A model generated the notes under the pieces. That model made no database searches, was not told the origin of the DNA, and was given only the letters and a program-made list of their open reading frames with translations. The position numbers and the translations under genes are program-made. This document shows, one piece after another, positions 54,829 to 62,401 of a stretch of 64,000 nucleotides of DNA (its first letter is position 1; every line of letters starts with the position of its first letter). The stretch is from assembly GCF_009935865.1 (NCBI RefSeq), contig NZ_QWEL01000001.1, positions 1 to 64,000 on the forward strand, written 5' to 3'. The stretch is from Odoribacter sp. Z80. Lineage in GTDB: Bacteria > Bacteroidota > Bacteroidia > Bacteroidales > Marinifilaceae.

Positions 54829-56235
54829 TCATATCAGGTAATATACTCCTATGCCTGCCAGAAAACCGACCAGGGCTATCCAGGTGATGTGTTTCAGATA
54901 CCAGAGAAAATTAATTTTTTCCAGTCCCATGACGACTACTCCTGCTGCGGAACCGATAATCAGGATGCTTCCGCCCGTTCCGGCGCAATAGGCAAGCAAA
55001 TTCCAAAAATCCCCGTCCCGAACAAAACTCATCAGATAGTGTGCATTCGGGAGGTTGGAAGTCACGGCTTCCGTTGTAAGAGGATACATGCCCATCGCTG
55101 CGGCAACCAAAGGAACGTTGTCTATGATGGATGAAAGTAAACCGATAAATAAGTTGATGAGGTAGATATTGTGAAGGTGGGTGTTGAGCCAGGAGGCGAA
55201 ATAATGAAGGATGCCCATTGCTTCCAGTGCGGCTACTGACATCAGAATGCCCAGAAAAAACAGGATCGTGGAGAAATCTACTTTGGATAAAATATCGCTT
55301 ATCCGGTAGTGCGTACCCGGATTTTTTGCTTGTAACCGGTTATTCAGTTGGTCTGTATAAATCCAGAAAACGCCCAGCGTCAGCATTATACCGGCAAAGG
55401 GAGGAAGAGCTGTAACGGATTTAAAAACCGGTACAGCCAGTAAGCAGAGCAATCCGATGACCAGAATTTGATTCCTCAGTTTTTTGTCAGGAACCACAGA
55501 AGATTCGTTATTTCCGGAGGAGGGTAAGGAGGAGATGTTTCCTTGTAGGGACAACGAACTTAGGAATACAGGGATTGCCAGGGCGATAAGGCTGGGTAGG
55601 AAAATGCTTTTCATAATCCCTCCGGAGGAGATGTTTTCATTAATCCACAGCATGATGGTGGTGACATCTCCGATGGGAGTCCATGCACCTCCGGCATTGG
55701 CTGCAATGATAATGATACTTCCGAATATCCAGCGTTCCTGCTGATTGCTGAGGAGTTTTTGTATCAATAACATCATGACGATTGCTGAGGTCATGTTGTC
55801 CAGTACGGAGGACATGAAGAAAGTGAGCAGTCCGATCAGCCAGAGGAGTTTCTTTTTGCTTCGGGTGGTGATTCTGCCGGTGATAGCATCAAAACCGTGG
55901 TAACTGTCAATGACTTCGACAATGGTCATGGCACCGAGTAAATAAAACAGTATCTCTGAAATATTTCCCAACTGGTCTATGATTTCCAGGTTGGTAATAT
56001 AATTCCGGATTTGGGTTTGCAGGGGAAGGGCTGCATAGTCCGGATGGGCAGCAATGAATGCCCGGAAAGCGGCTGGGTCGGCAGCAATGATTTGGGAGGG
56101 GTCCGAGAATATGTAAAGGGTCCATAAGAGGATTCCCAGCGTTAAGGCTATGGCTGTTTTGTTGATGTGGATTTTGTTTTCCAGGGCGATAAAGAGATAG
56201 CCGAGGACAAACACAATGAGCATGGCTGTAATCAT
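54829..56235 (-). CDS. nhaD: sodium:proton antiporter (NhaD type)
   Basis: The 468-residue protein begins at the ATG at 56235 (MITAMLIVFVLGYLF); an upstream frame extension lies across the promoter of the next divergent gene and is rejected. It has about 12 TM segments. VLDNMTSAIVMMLLI and AANAGGAWTPIGDVTTIMLW in the middle and IDNVPLVAAAMGM later are NhaD/ArsB-type helix-break motifs; the AGTGGSILIIGSAAG stretch sits near the end. It would exchange sodium for protons across the inner membrane for pH and sodium balance. The gene is divergent from the small membrane protein gene at 56364. Confidence 0.92.
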   Translation of the reverse strand: MITAMLIVFVLGYLFIALENKIHINKTAIALTLGILLWTLYIFSDPSQIIAADPAAFRAFIAAHPDYAALPLQTQIRNYITNLEIIDQLGNISEILFYLLGAMTIVEVIDSYHGFDAITGRITTRSKKKLLWLIGLLTFFMSSVLDNMTSAIVMMLLIQKLLSNQQERWIFGSIIIIAANAGGAWTPIGDVTTIMLWINENISSGGIMKSIFLPSLIALAIPVFLSSLSLQGNISSLPSSGNNESSVVPDKKLRNQILVIGLLCLLAVPVFKSVTALPPFAGIMLTLGVFWIYTDQLNNRLQAKNPGTHYRISDILSKVDFSTILFFLGILMSVAALEAMGILHYFASWLNTHLHNIYLINLFIGLLSSIIDNVPLVAAAMGMYPLTTEAVTSNLPNAHYLMSFVRDGDFWNLLAYCAGTGGSILIIGSAAGVVVMGLEKINFLWYLKHITWIALVGFLAGIGVYYLI

Positions 56236-56336
56236 ATCTTTGAGTGTAAATACTGAACTTGTTGTTGTACGGGGAAATGAAAAAGGATGTTTGTCTTCAT
56301 TTTGGAAAAAGGGATTTTTTTTCCGGCAGAATGTTT

Positions 56337-56344
56337 TATATTTG
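56337..56344 (+). promoter_or_regulatory. candidate -7 box for the small anchored protein gene
   Basis: TATATTTG matches TAnnTTTG exactly and lies 20 bases before the ATG at 56364. A TTTG at 56301-56304 is too far upstream (32 bases) for a good -33 box. Confidence 0.45.
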
Positions 56345-56363
56345 TCCTGGTAAAACCGGAGCA

Positions 56364-56765
56364 ATGAAACGTATTGTTTTAGTCATATTCTTGTTGGGAA
56401 TTATCGTATGGGGATGGAGTACGGTACGGGAGGACTTGACTCCGGCGGAGGGGACAGAAAATACCCAACCAGTGCCGGCTTCGGAGGCCAGGCAAGATGT
56501 AGACCGGCTCATCGGTGTATTGAGAGAGGCCAATCGTTTTGCCGAAGTTTGTGCTATACCTTCAAATTCTGTACCTTCAAATTTAGTCAGGCGTTATCGT
56601 CCGGCGGGTTTTCTTTTCGATCATCTGTCTGTTTGTGTGAAAACGGGATTGTACCGGAATTTTAATCTTACCTTAAAAACTTTTCTTGAGCTTTCGCAGG
56701 CGTATGCAGCCCATTTGAAGACGATGGGATACTATGTTTATGTTTTGCGAAGGATTATTATTTAA
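56364..56765 (+). CDS. small membrane-anchored or secreted protein of unknown function
   Basis: The ATG at 56364 gives a 133-residue protein with a single N-terminal hydrophobic helix (KRIVLVIFLLGIIVWGW) and an extracytoplasmic part. No family is recognised. A 12-base unit occurs twice 15 bases apart (56557 and 56572), giving the in-frame repeat PSNSV/PSNLV. A TATATTTG box 20 bases before the ATG supports an independent promoter. It is divergent from nhaD and followed 126 bases later by a two-TM protein gene. Confidence 0.7.
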   Translation: MKRIVLVIFLLGIIVWGWSTVREDLTPAEGTENTQPVPASEARQDVDRLIGVLREANRFAEVCAIPSNSVPSNLVRRYRPAGFLFDHLSVCVKTGLYRNFNLTLKTFLELSQAYAAHLKTMGYYVYVLRRIII

Positions 56766-56891
56766 TTGTTTTATTTCTCTTCTGGAGATTTGTTCCGGTT
56801 GACGATGAAGCGTCCGGAGCAGAAATTTTATGTGTCCGGATCTGACCCGGATTTATTCTTTGTTTTGTTCAACAATTAAATCAATCGTTTT

Positions 56892-57422
56892 ATGGAAAAG
56901 TTTAAAAAACTTCAGGAAGATATTCAAGATGCAAGTAATCAGGAGGTTGTAAGAAAAACAGCCGTTTCAGGTGTAGCGGTGGGAATATTGTCAGCAGCTA
57001 TCGTTTGTGCTATTATCGGAAAAATGTTTGATGACCCTAATTCGGCAGTTCCCACCTTTTTGTTTACTCTGGCTGTTTTCTTGTTTCTCGGCGGGATTAT
57101 TAAATTGTTTGTCAGCCGTAGTTATTATTTACACCGTCCTTCCCGTAGCCGTTTGCAGGCTTTGACTATTTATTTTGATATTCACGACGGCAATGACTTG
57201 CAAACTTGCATGGAGATGAAGAGATTTGATGAATTGTCCCGTTTTAAACGTGAAAAGGACACCGGTGTAAAATTGGAGGCTATGATTGCTTCGAAGGGAG
57301 ATTTTGCTGCCGTGCAAATTTCAGAGTATATACCGTATACTTATGAAGCTGTTACGCCTGTTATGTGTTTTTACGGAGAAGACGCACGGGCTTTGCGGGC
57401 TTCTGTCGGAGCAGTAAAGTGA
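56892..57422 (+). CDS. two-TM membrane protein of unknown function
   Basis: The 176-residue protein starts with a polar segment (EKFKKLQEDIQDASNQEVVRK). Two TM helices follow (~25-45 and ~55-75), then a soluble C-terminal domain with SRLQALTIYFDIHDGNDLQTC and FAAVQISEYIPYTYE. I recognise no named family. It is followed by a strong bidirectional terminator and a convergent HTH gene, so it ends its transcription unit. The DFAAVQISEY stretch recalls small ligand- or nucleotide-binding folds, but this is weak. Confidence 0.7.
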   Translation: MEKFKKLQEDIQDASNQEVVRKTAVSGVAVGILSAAIVCAIIGKMFDDPNSAVPTFLFTLAVFLFLGGIIKLFVSRSYYLHRPSRSRLQALTIYFDIHDGNDLQTCMEMKRFDELSRFKREKDTGVKLEAMIASKGDFAAVQISEYIPYTYEAVTPVMCFYGEDARALRASVGAVK

Positions 57423-57427
57423 TGTTT

Positions 57428-57466
57428 TGAGCAAGGGGCAAGTTTGCCTCTTGCTGTTTTTATTTT
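57428..57466. terminator. terminator between convergent genes
   Basis: A 12-base inverted repeat AGCAAGGGGCAA (57430-57441) / TTGCCTCTTGCT (57444-57455), with one G-U pair, is followed by a T run. It ends the membrane protein gene at 57422. The convergent HTH gene stops at 57460, inside the T run. Confidence 0.85.
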
Positions 57467-57864
57467 TTCAGGGTACCGATTTGTTTCTTTACTTTCCGGA
57501 GTTCGTTACGGATTAGTTCCATGTCTTTGCGTAAGGTAAGATATTGGTCGTCGTTGTTTTGCAGTTTCCGGAAAATTTCTTTGAGGTAATACAGCTCACC
57601 GTTTTCTTTGTTTTCAGACGTTTTATCTTTATCTTCAGGTATTTCCTTGATAATACCTTCTATCAATAATTGTTCGAGGCTAATCTCCAGGAGTTCGCAG
57701 ATTACTTTTATTTTGGTATTATCTGCCTTTTTTACTTTTCCATTCAGGTAATTGCCTATGGTAGTGGCAGAAATTCCTGTTTTTTGATGAATTGTATATC
57801 CTGTTTCTTTTTTGAGCTTCATGAAGTGGAGAAGCCTTTTTTGAATTTCAGGGGTTAATTCCAT
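57460..57864 (-). CDS. XRE-type HTH regulator with coiled-coil tail
   Basis: A 134-residue protein. The N-terminal HTH includes YTIHQKTGISATTIGNYLNGKVKKADN (~18-44) and ICELLEISLEQLL. Residues ~75-134 are charged and heptad-like (LKEIFRKLQ, LRKDMELIRNELRKVKKQI), a probable dimerising coiled coil. On the minus strand, TACTTTTG (57890-57883) is a TAnnTTTG box 19 bases before the ATG. The gene lies back to back with trxB in a 214-base gap. Target genes are unknown; a link to trxB is possible by position. Confidence 0.82.
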   Translation of the reverse strand: MELTPEIQKRLLHFMKLKKETGYTIHQKTGISATTIGNYLNGKVKKADNTKIKVICELLEISLEQLLIEGIIKEIPEDKDKTSENKENGELYYLKEIFRKLQNNDDQYLTLRKDMELIRNELRKVKKQIGTLKK

Positions 57865-57882
57865 AGTTTATCATTTTGGTTG

Positions 57883-57890
57883 CAAAAGTA
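57883..57890 (-). promoter_or_regulatory. candidate -7 box for the XRE-type regulator gene
   Basis: On the minus strand TACTTTTG matches TAnnTTTG and lies 19 bases before the ATG at 57864. No TTTG is seen at the ideal -33 distance. Confidence 0.45.
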
Positions 57891-58041
57891 ATATATCTTT
57901 TCCATTTTGCCTGTACACAAATATACGGATAATTTATGATATTTTATTGGGTCGGTTCAGGGGAAAAATGACCGTCGGTAAATTAACTTTTTTTTAACCG
58001 CCGGTATATGAAAAAAGATAGGATGCGCTCATTAAAATTAA

Positions 58042-58049
58042 TAGTTTTG
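58042..58049 (+). promoter_or_regulatory. candidate -7 box for trxB
   Basis: TAGTTTTG fits TAnnTTTG and lies 30 bases before the trxB ATG at 58079. A near-repeat ACCGTCGGTAAATTAAC / AACCGCCGGT upstream (~57970-58008) could hold regulator contacts; this is unproven. Confidence 0.4.
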
Positions 58050-58078
58050 TATCGAGTTAATAATATTATTTAATAGTT

Positions 58079-59041
58079 ATGGCAGAAAATAATACAGTAG
58101 AAAAGATAAAGTGTGTTATTGTGGGTTCGGGTCCTGCCGGTTATACTGCGGCTATCTATGCGGCCCGGGCTAATCTGAAACCGGTTCTTTATACAGGACT
58201 CCAGATGGGAGGACAATTGACCACTACCACTGAAGTAGAAAATTTCCCGGGGTATCCGGAAGGTGTGACGGGGCCGGTGATGATGGAGGATATGCGCAAA
58301 CAGGCAGAGCGTTTTGGTACAGATATTCGTTTTGGCATTGTGACGGATGTGGATTTCTCCGGTCGTTCTCATAAACTAACCATTGACGGGGAGAAGCAGA
58401 TTGAGGCAGATGCTGTGATTATTGCAACGGGAGCTTCGGCCAAATACCTGGGTTTGCCTTCCGAAGAGAAGTTCAGGGGAATGGGTGTCAGTGCCTGTGC
58501 TACGTGCGACGGTTTCTTCTATCGTGGAAAAGACGTTGCTGTTGTCGGAGGCGGTGATACGGCTTGTGAGGAAGCCACTTATCTGGCCGGTTTGTGCCGT
58601 AAGGTCTATCTGATTGTACGCAAACCTTACCTGCGGGCTTCAAAAGCGATGCAGCAGCGGGTGTTCAACACCTCTAACATTGAAGTGTTGTTTGAACATA
58701 ATACGCTGGAATTGTACGGGTCGGATATGGGAGTAGAAGGAGCCCGTTTGTTGTACCGTAAGGGAGAACCGGATGAAGCTGAAAAGGACATCAAGATCGA
58801 CGGTTTCTTTTTGGCGATAGGCCACCATCCGAATTCTGAGGTGTTCCGCAAATATGTACATGTGGATGAGCAAGGTTATATTCTTACGGAAGGTGCTTCA
58901 ACGCGTACGAATGTGCCTGGTATTTTTGCTGCCGGTGATATCATGGATCCGGTTTATCGTCAGGGAATTTCTGCTGCCGGTATGGGCTGCCGCGCTGCTA
59001 TTGATGCAGAACGTTATATTGGTGAACTGGAGAGCAATTAA
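58079..59041 (+). CDS. trxB: thioredoxin-disulfide reductase
   Basis: A 320-residue FAD/NADPH enzyme that keeps thioredoxin reduced. GSGPAGYTAAIYAARANL (~16-33) is the FAD site. The redox pair is Cys140 and Cys143 in ACATCDGFF. VVGGGDTACEEA binds NADPH, and ASTRTNVPGIFAAGDIMDP the FAD ribityl segment. GGQLTTTTEVENFPGYPEG is standard. It stands as a single gene: a TAGTTTTG box lies before it and a 14-bp perfect terminator hairpin after it. Confidence 0.97.
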   Translation: MAENNTVEKIKCVIVGSGPAGYTAAIYAARANLKPVLYTGLQMGGQLTTTTEVENFPGYPEGVTGPVMMEDMRKQAERFGTDIRFGIVTDVDFSGRSHKLTIDGEKQIEADAVIIATGASAKYLGLPSEEKFRGMGVSACATCDGFFYRGKDVAVVGGGDTACEEATYLAGLCRKVYLIVRKPYLRASKAMQQRVFNTSNIEVLFEHNTLELYGSDMGVEGARLLYRKGEPDEAEKDIKIDGFFLAIGHHPNSEVFRKYVHVDEQGYILTEGASTRTNVPGIFAAGDIMDPVYRQGISAAGMGCRAAIDAERYIGELESN

Positions 59042-59047
59042 TTTAAA

Positions 59048-59096
59048 TGTTGCGGTTACAACCGGGATTCTCTGCTGGTTGTAACCGCAATTTCAG
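59048..59096. terminator. strong terminator after trxB
   Basis: A perfect 14-bp stem TTGCGGTTACAACC (59050-59063) / GGTTGTAACCGCAA (59077-59090) with a 13-base loop sits 8 bases after the trxB stop. The T run after it is short (TTTCAG). The minus-strand gene also ends nearby (59150), so it may act in both directions. Confidence 0.75.
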
Positions 59097-59149
59097 ATTT
59101 TAAACGAGGTTATTTTTGTATATGGGTAGTGTGCTGTAAGCGGTGGCTT

Positions 59150-60151
59150 TTATTTTATGGTAACCAGGGTTGCGCCGTAGCCATATTGCTTGAAAGAAGC
59201 ATCCTGATGGTGATGGCGTTTGTATTTTGTCTGAAGTTCCCATTGTATTCTTTGCCTTAGAATGCCATCTCCTTTTCCATGAATAAACACTATTTTTTGT
59301 CCGCGGCGTAGTTTGTATTCTTCCATCGTTTTGCGGAAAGTTTCCAGTTGGTATTCCAGAATGTCTTTATTATCCATTCCCGCAGTTGTTTCCAGCAATT
59401 CCCGGCAGTGAAGGTCTATTTCTATCAGGTTGCTGTTGGTTGGCCGGGAGTTCCGGGAAGGAGCAGGTTTTTCCGCTGTTTTCTTTTCTTTGATAGCCTC
59501 TTCCAGTTCCTTTTCGTTGATTTCCTCTGTTATGATGAGGTGTTTTTGTTCCAGTGGTTTCAGTATTGAAATTTTTTCGAACCAACGGGAATGTTTATAT
59601 GAACCCGATTTGCAAAGCATTGGTGGGTTAATTTTTATTTCTGTCTCAACGGCTTTTTTTAAGGCTGTTTTTCCTTTCCGGAAGAATATGGCCTGAATGT
59701 TTATGCTTTTGATGTTTGTATCTATTTCTTTCAGGGAGTAGGTTCCGATGGGGCAGGTGGAATCCGGGGAACAGTTGCCGGCGAGGATTCCGGTGTATTG
59801 ATTGTCTTTACAAAAAGATACGGAGAACAGACATGTTTGTTCCGTGTCGTTGACAACGTATAAATCATATCGGGACTCTGTCAGATTGTGAAAATTATCG
59901 GGAACCAGGGCCAGATAGATTGTATCGGAAGAAACGGTAGGCACTGCTTTTTGACCGGGCACTGCCTGTCCGGAAAGGGGAGCTTTTTCAAAATCCGTAC
60001 GGATGACGACCAGGTCGTTGACGGATGCCGGGATTTCGAATCCGTATTCATCCACATATACGTTTACGGTGGAATGGTCCACGATTGCGGTTACCTTTCC
60101 TTCTAATTTTTCGGTCAGAAATCTGACCATATCACCTATTCGGATATTCAT
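59150..60151 (-). CDS. DUF2027 / Smr-domain protein
   Basis: The 333-residue protein begins MNIRIGDMVRFLTEKLEGKVTAI, the SH3-like DUF2027 start of Bacteroidota. A charged linker (EKKTAEKPAPSRNSRP, ~226-241) leads to a C-terminal Smr domain with IDLHCRELL (~249-257), IVFIHGKGDGILRQ and a final GYGATLVTI. Smr domains nick DNA or cleave RNA and recently act in ribosome rescue. Which nucleic acid is cut here is open. It is followed on the same strand after 28 bases upstream by a NifX-like gene, whose stop lies at 60180. Confidence 0.88.
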   Translation of the reverse strand: MNIRIGDMVRFLTEKLEGKVTAIVDHSTVNVYVDEYGFEIPASVNDLVVIRTDFEKAPLSGQAVPGQKAVPTVSSDTIYLALVPDNFHNLTESRYDLYVVNDTEQTCLFSVSFCKDNQYTGILAGNCSPDSTCPIGTYSLKEIDTNIKSINIQAIFFRKGKTALKKAVETEIKINPPMLCKSGSYKHSRWFEKISILKPLEQKHLIITEEINEKELEEAIKEKKTAEKPAPSRNSRPTNSNLIEIDLHCRELLETTAGMDNKDILEYQLETFRKTMEEYKLRRGQKIVFIHGKGDGILRQRIQWELQTKYKRHHHQDASFKQYGYGATLVTIK

Positions 60152-60179
60152 ACAGATGCAGGCAGTTATGTTCTTTTTG

Positions 60180-60581
60180 TCAGAGTACTTTAAAGCTTAA
60201 AGGTTTTTGGGGGTGGTGTCCGCTGCATTCGTGCTGTTCATCGTGGTGATTGCAGGTCTCTCCGGAATCTTTAATTTTTCCCTGGAGCCAATCTTTTACA
60301 ACCGCTTCGACAGGTCCGCTGCAACCCCTGATAACCTGGATGTGGTGGGCTTCCAATACATTCTTTGCTCCTTCTCCCATGTTGCCTGCCAGCAGGAGGC
60401 TTACTCCTTTTTCTTCCAGCACGCCTGCGATATTTGATTTACAACCGCAGCCTTCGGGAGAGGCCTGAGTTTCCCTGTCTGCGATTTGTTTGTCTTCGCT
60501 GATGGTGAAAATGGTGTAATATTCACAGTGACCGAAATGGTCATCTACCGACTGGTTGCGGGTTGGGATAGCTATTTTCAT
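60180..60581 (-). CDS. NifX/NifB-like dinitrogenase cofactor-domain protein with Cys/His-rich tail
   Basis: The ATG at 60581 (MKIAIPTRNQSVDDHFGHCEYY) is preferred to an upstream start that adds 10 residues. The 133-residue protein has the NifX fold pattern (VDDHFGHC near the start, LLLAGNMGEGAKNVLEAHHIQVIRG), a CGC pair at 45-47 and a tail with CNHHDEQHECSGHH (110-123). Such proteins bind iron-molybdenum or other metal clusters. No nif gene is near it, so a metal-carrier role in another pathway is inferred. It lies 45 bases from the peroxiredoxin gene. Confidence 0.78.
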   Translation of the reverse strand: MKIAIPTRNQSVDDHFGHCEYYTIFTISEDKQIADRETQASPEGCGCKSNIAGVLEEKGVSLLLAGNMGEGAKNVLEAHHIQVIRGCSGPVEAVVKDWLQGKIKDSGETCNHHDEQHECSGHHPQKPLSFKVL

Positions 60582-60626
60582 AGTAGAACGGATTTTGATG
60601 CAAAGATACAATTTAATTGTAAAGGA

Positions 60627-61316
60627 TTATTTCTCCGGTAATTTTTTCAGGCAGAAAAACCAGTCTGAACAATGATTGTCAGAAGTATTGCATTGCATTC
60701 TTTTTTCGGCATCGTCGTAAGTGGCAGGGTTGGGGAGGATGACTTCTTCTCCGGGGATCCAGTCGGCAGGCAGGGCCACGCCATATTGGTCGATGGTTTG
60801 CAGTCCGATTAGAACCCGCTTCAGTTCGGTGAAATTTCTTCCCAATGCCATGGGATAATAAATGATAGCGCGGATGATGCCCTGAGGGTCAATAAAGTAT
60901 ACGGCCCTCACTGTCTGGGTAGTGCTTTCTTCGGGTTGCAGCATCCCGTATAATTGGGCAATTTCGGCACTTAAATCGGCAATTAACGGAAACCGGATAT
61001 CTAAATTTTTGATCCCCTTGTATTCAATTTTTTCTTTAATGGTTCTTAACCAGGCGATGTGACTATACAATCCGTCTACTGAAAGTCCTATCAACCGGCA
61101 ATTTAATGCTTCAAATTCTTTAGCCATACTTCCGAAAGCGATAAATTCTGAAGTACATACCGGTGTGAAGTCAGAGGGATGGCTGAACAGAATGATCCAT
61201 TGGCCGTTGAAGTCTACGGGGAAGTGAATCTTTCCCTGGGTGGTGACAGCATCGAAAACGGGTGCCTGATCTCCGATGCGGAGAGGCGGGGTATTGATTT
61301 CTTCGGTATTCATCAT
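60627..61316 (-). CDS. 1-Cys type peroxiredoxin (Prx6 family)
   Basis: The 229-residue protein has the peroxidatic Cys54 in HPSDFTPVCTSEF, then ALNCRLIGLSVDG, FPLIADLSAEIAQLYGM, VRAVYFIDPQGIIRAIIYY and a C-terminal PADWIPGEEVILP, which matches Prx6-type enzymes. It reduces peroxides in the cytoplasm. An additional Cys-rich C-terminus (CNTSDNHCSDWFFCLKK) is unusual and could serve as a resolving Cys. It is on the same strand as the NifX-like gene, 45 bases away, and divergent from pldA. Confidence 0.92.
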   Translation of the reverse strand: MMNTEEINTPPLRIGDQAPVFDAVTTQGKIHFPVDFNGQWIILFSHPSDFTPVCTSEFIAFGSMAKEFEALNCRLIGLSVDGLYSHIAWLRTIKEKIEYKGIKNLDIRFPLIADLSAEIAQLYGMLQPEESTTQTVRAVYFIDPQGIIRAIIYYPMALGRNFTELKRVLIGLQTIDQYGVALPADWIPGEEVILPNPATYDDAEKRMQCNTSDNHCSDWFFCLKKLPEK

Positions 61317-61437
61317 TTCCTAAATTAACGGTGATAGGTTAATATTAAATACGGGGTGAATCAGGAAAAAGTTTGTCTTTCTCCGGCGAACCTTGGAGGG
61401 GGAGGCCCGTACAATTTAAAAATATCAAAATAGATTT

Positions 61438-62289
61438 ATGGTCCGGAAGAATTTTTGGATATGTTTGTTTTTGTTGGTATGTAGGAGTGTGTTGTGGGGA
61501 CAGTTAAATGGGCAGGCGGAAAATGCGGTTGGCGTTCAGTCGGAGGATTCTTTGATGGAAGCGTTGGGTACGATACCTGCATTTACTATTTATAAGGATA
61601 ATTATGTGGTGACCGGAACGAGTTTTAAGGGAGGCAAAATCACCAAATACAATTCAGATGCTAAGTTTCAGATTAGTTTACGTCATCGGTTGTTCCGGAA
61701 TTTATTGCCTTTCCGGCTGTATGTCTTTTTGACTTACACTCAACTTTCTTTTTGGAATATTTACCGGGAGTCGGCGCCTTTTGCTGAGACGAATTATAAT
61801 CCGACCTTGGGGGTGGGACGGAATTTTATCCGGAGAGGCCGGATCGAGGGCATCGGAATGATACAATTTGAACATGAGTCTAACGGCCGGGACAGTATTC
61901 AGTCCAGAAGTTGGAACCGGCTTACTTTTACAGGAATTTATATGCCCGATGCGAATTTTTCTTTTCAGGTGAAGGCTTGGATTGCTATGATGTTTTCCCG
62001 TTATAATCCTCATCTTACGCAATATGCCGGCATAGGCCATGTGGGGATGACGTATGTCAACCGCCGCAACCGTTTTCAGGGGACGGTCCTGATGATAAAG
62101 AGGGGAGGCTGGAATCTGAATGCAAACTGGCGTTTGGGCATAGCCTATCGTTTGTTTCGGAGAGATAACCAGTTTTTGTATTTGCAGTTCTATAACGGTT
62201 ATGGGGAAAGGATGCTCGAGTATAATCGTTTTTGTCGCTATTTACGCATCGGATTTATGATAAAACCTCATTCTGTAAGTATATTTTGA
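61438..62289 (+). CDS. pldA: outer-membrane phospholipase A (OMPLA)
   Basis: A 283-residue exported beta-barrel lipase. A signal segment (~1-22) is followed by the barrel. The active site is FEHESNGRDSIQSRSWNRL, with His146, Ser148 and Asn160, corresponding to His142, Ser144 and Asn156 of E. coli OMPLA. TNYNPTLGVG precedes it and QFYNGYGERMLEYN (~248-261) matches the calcium-site strand. It hydrolyses phospholipids in the outer leaflet and acts in envelope stress. It is divergent from the peroxiredoxin gene. hutU follows 112 bases later. Confidence 0.9.
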   Translation: MVRKNFWICLFLLVCRSVLWGQLNGQAENAVGVQSEDSLMEALGTIPAFTIYKDNYVVTGTSFKGGKITKYNSDAKFQISLRHRLFRNLLPFRLYVFLTYTQLSFWNIYRESAPFAETNYNPTLGVGRNFIRRGRIEGIGMIQFEHESNGRDSIQSRSWNRLTFTGIYMPDANFSFQVKAWIAMMFSRYNPHLTQYAGIGHVGMTYVNRRNRFQGTVLMIKRGGWNLNANWRLGIAYRLFRRDNQFLYLQFYNGYGERMLEYNRFCRYLRIGFMIKPHSVSIF

Positions 62290-62401
62290 CGGGTGATATC
62301 TTTTTGATTAATTGAAATATTTTAGCCTATAATCATTTTAATTTATTATATTAGCAGGCAAAAAAGTTTACTATTGAAATGATATTTTAATATTTGTCCT
62401 T

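Noticed and set aside
56236-56364. N-terminal extension of NhaD by 43 residues
   Set aside because: It crosses the probable promoter of the divergent gene and the internal ATG gives a normal first membrane helix.
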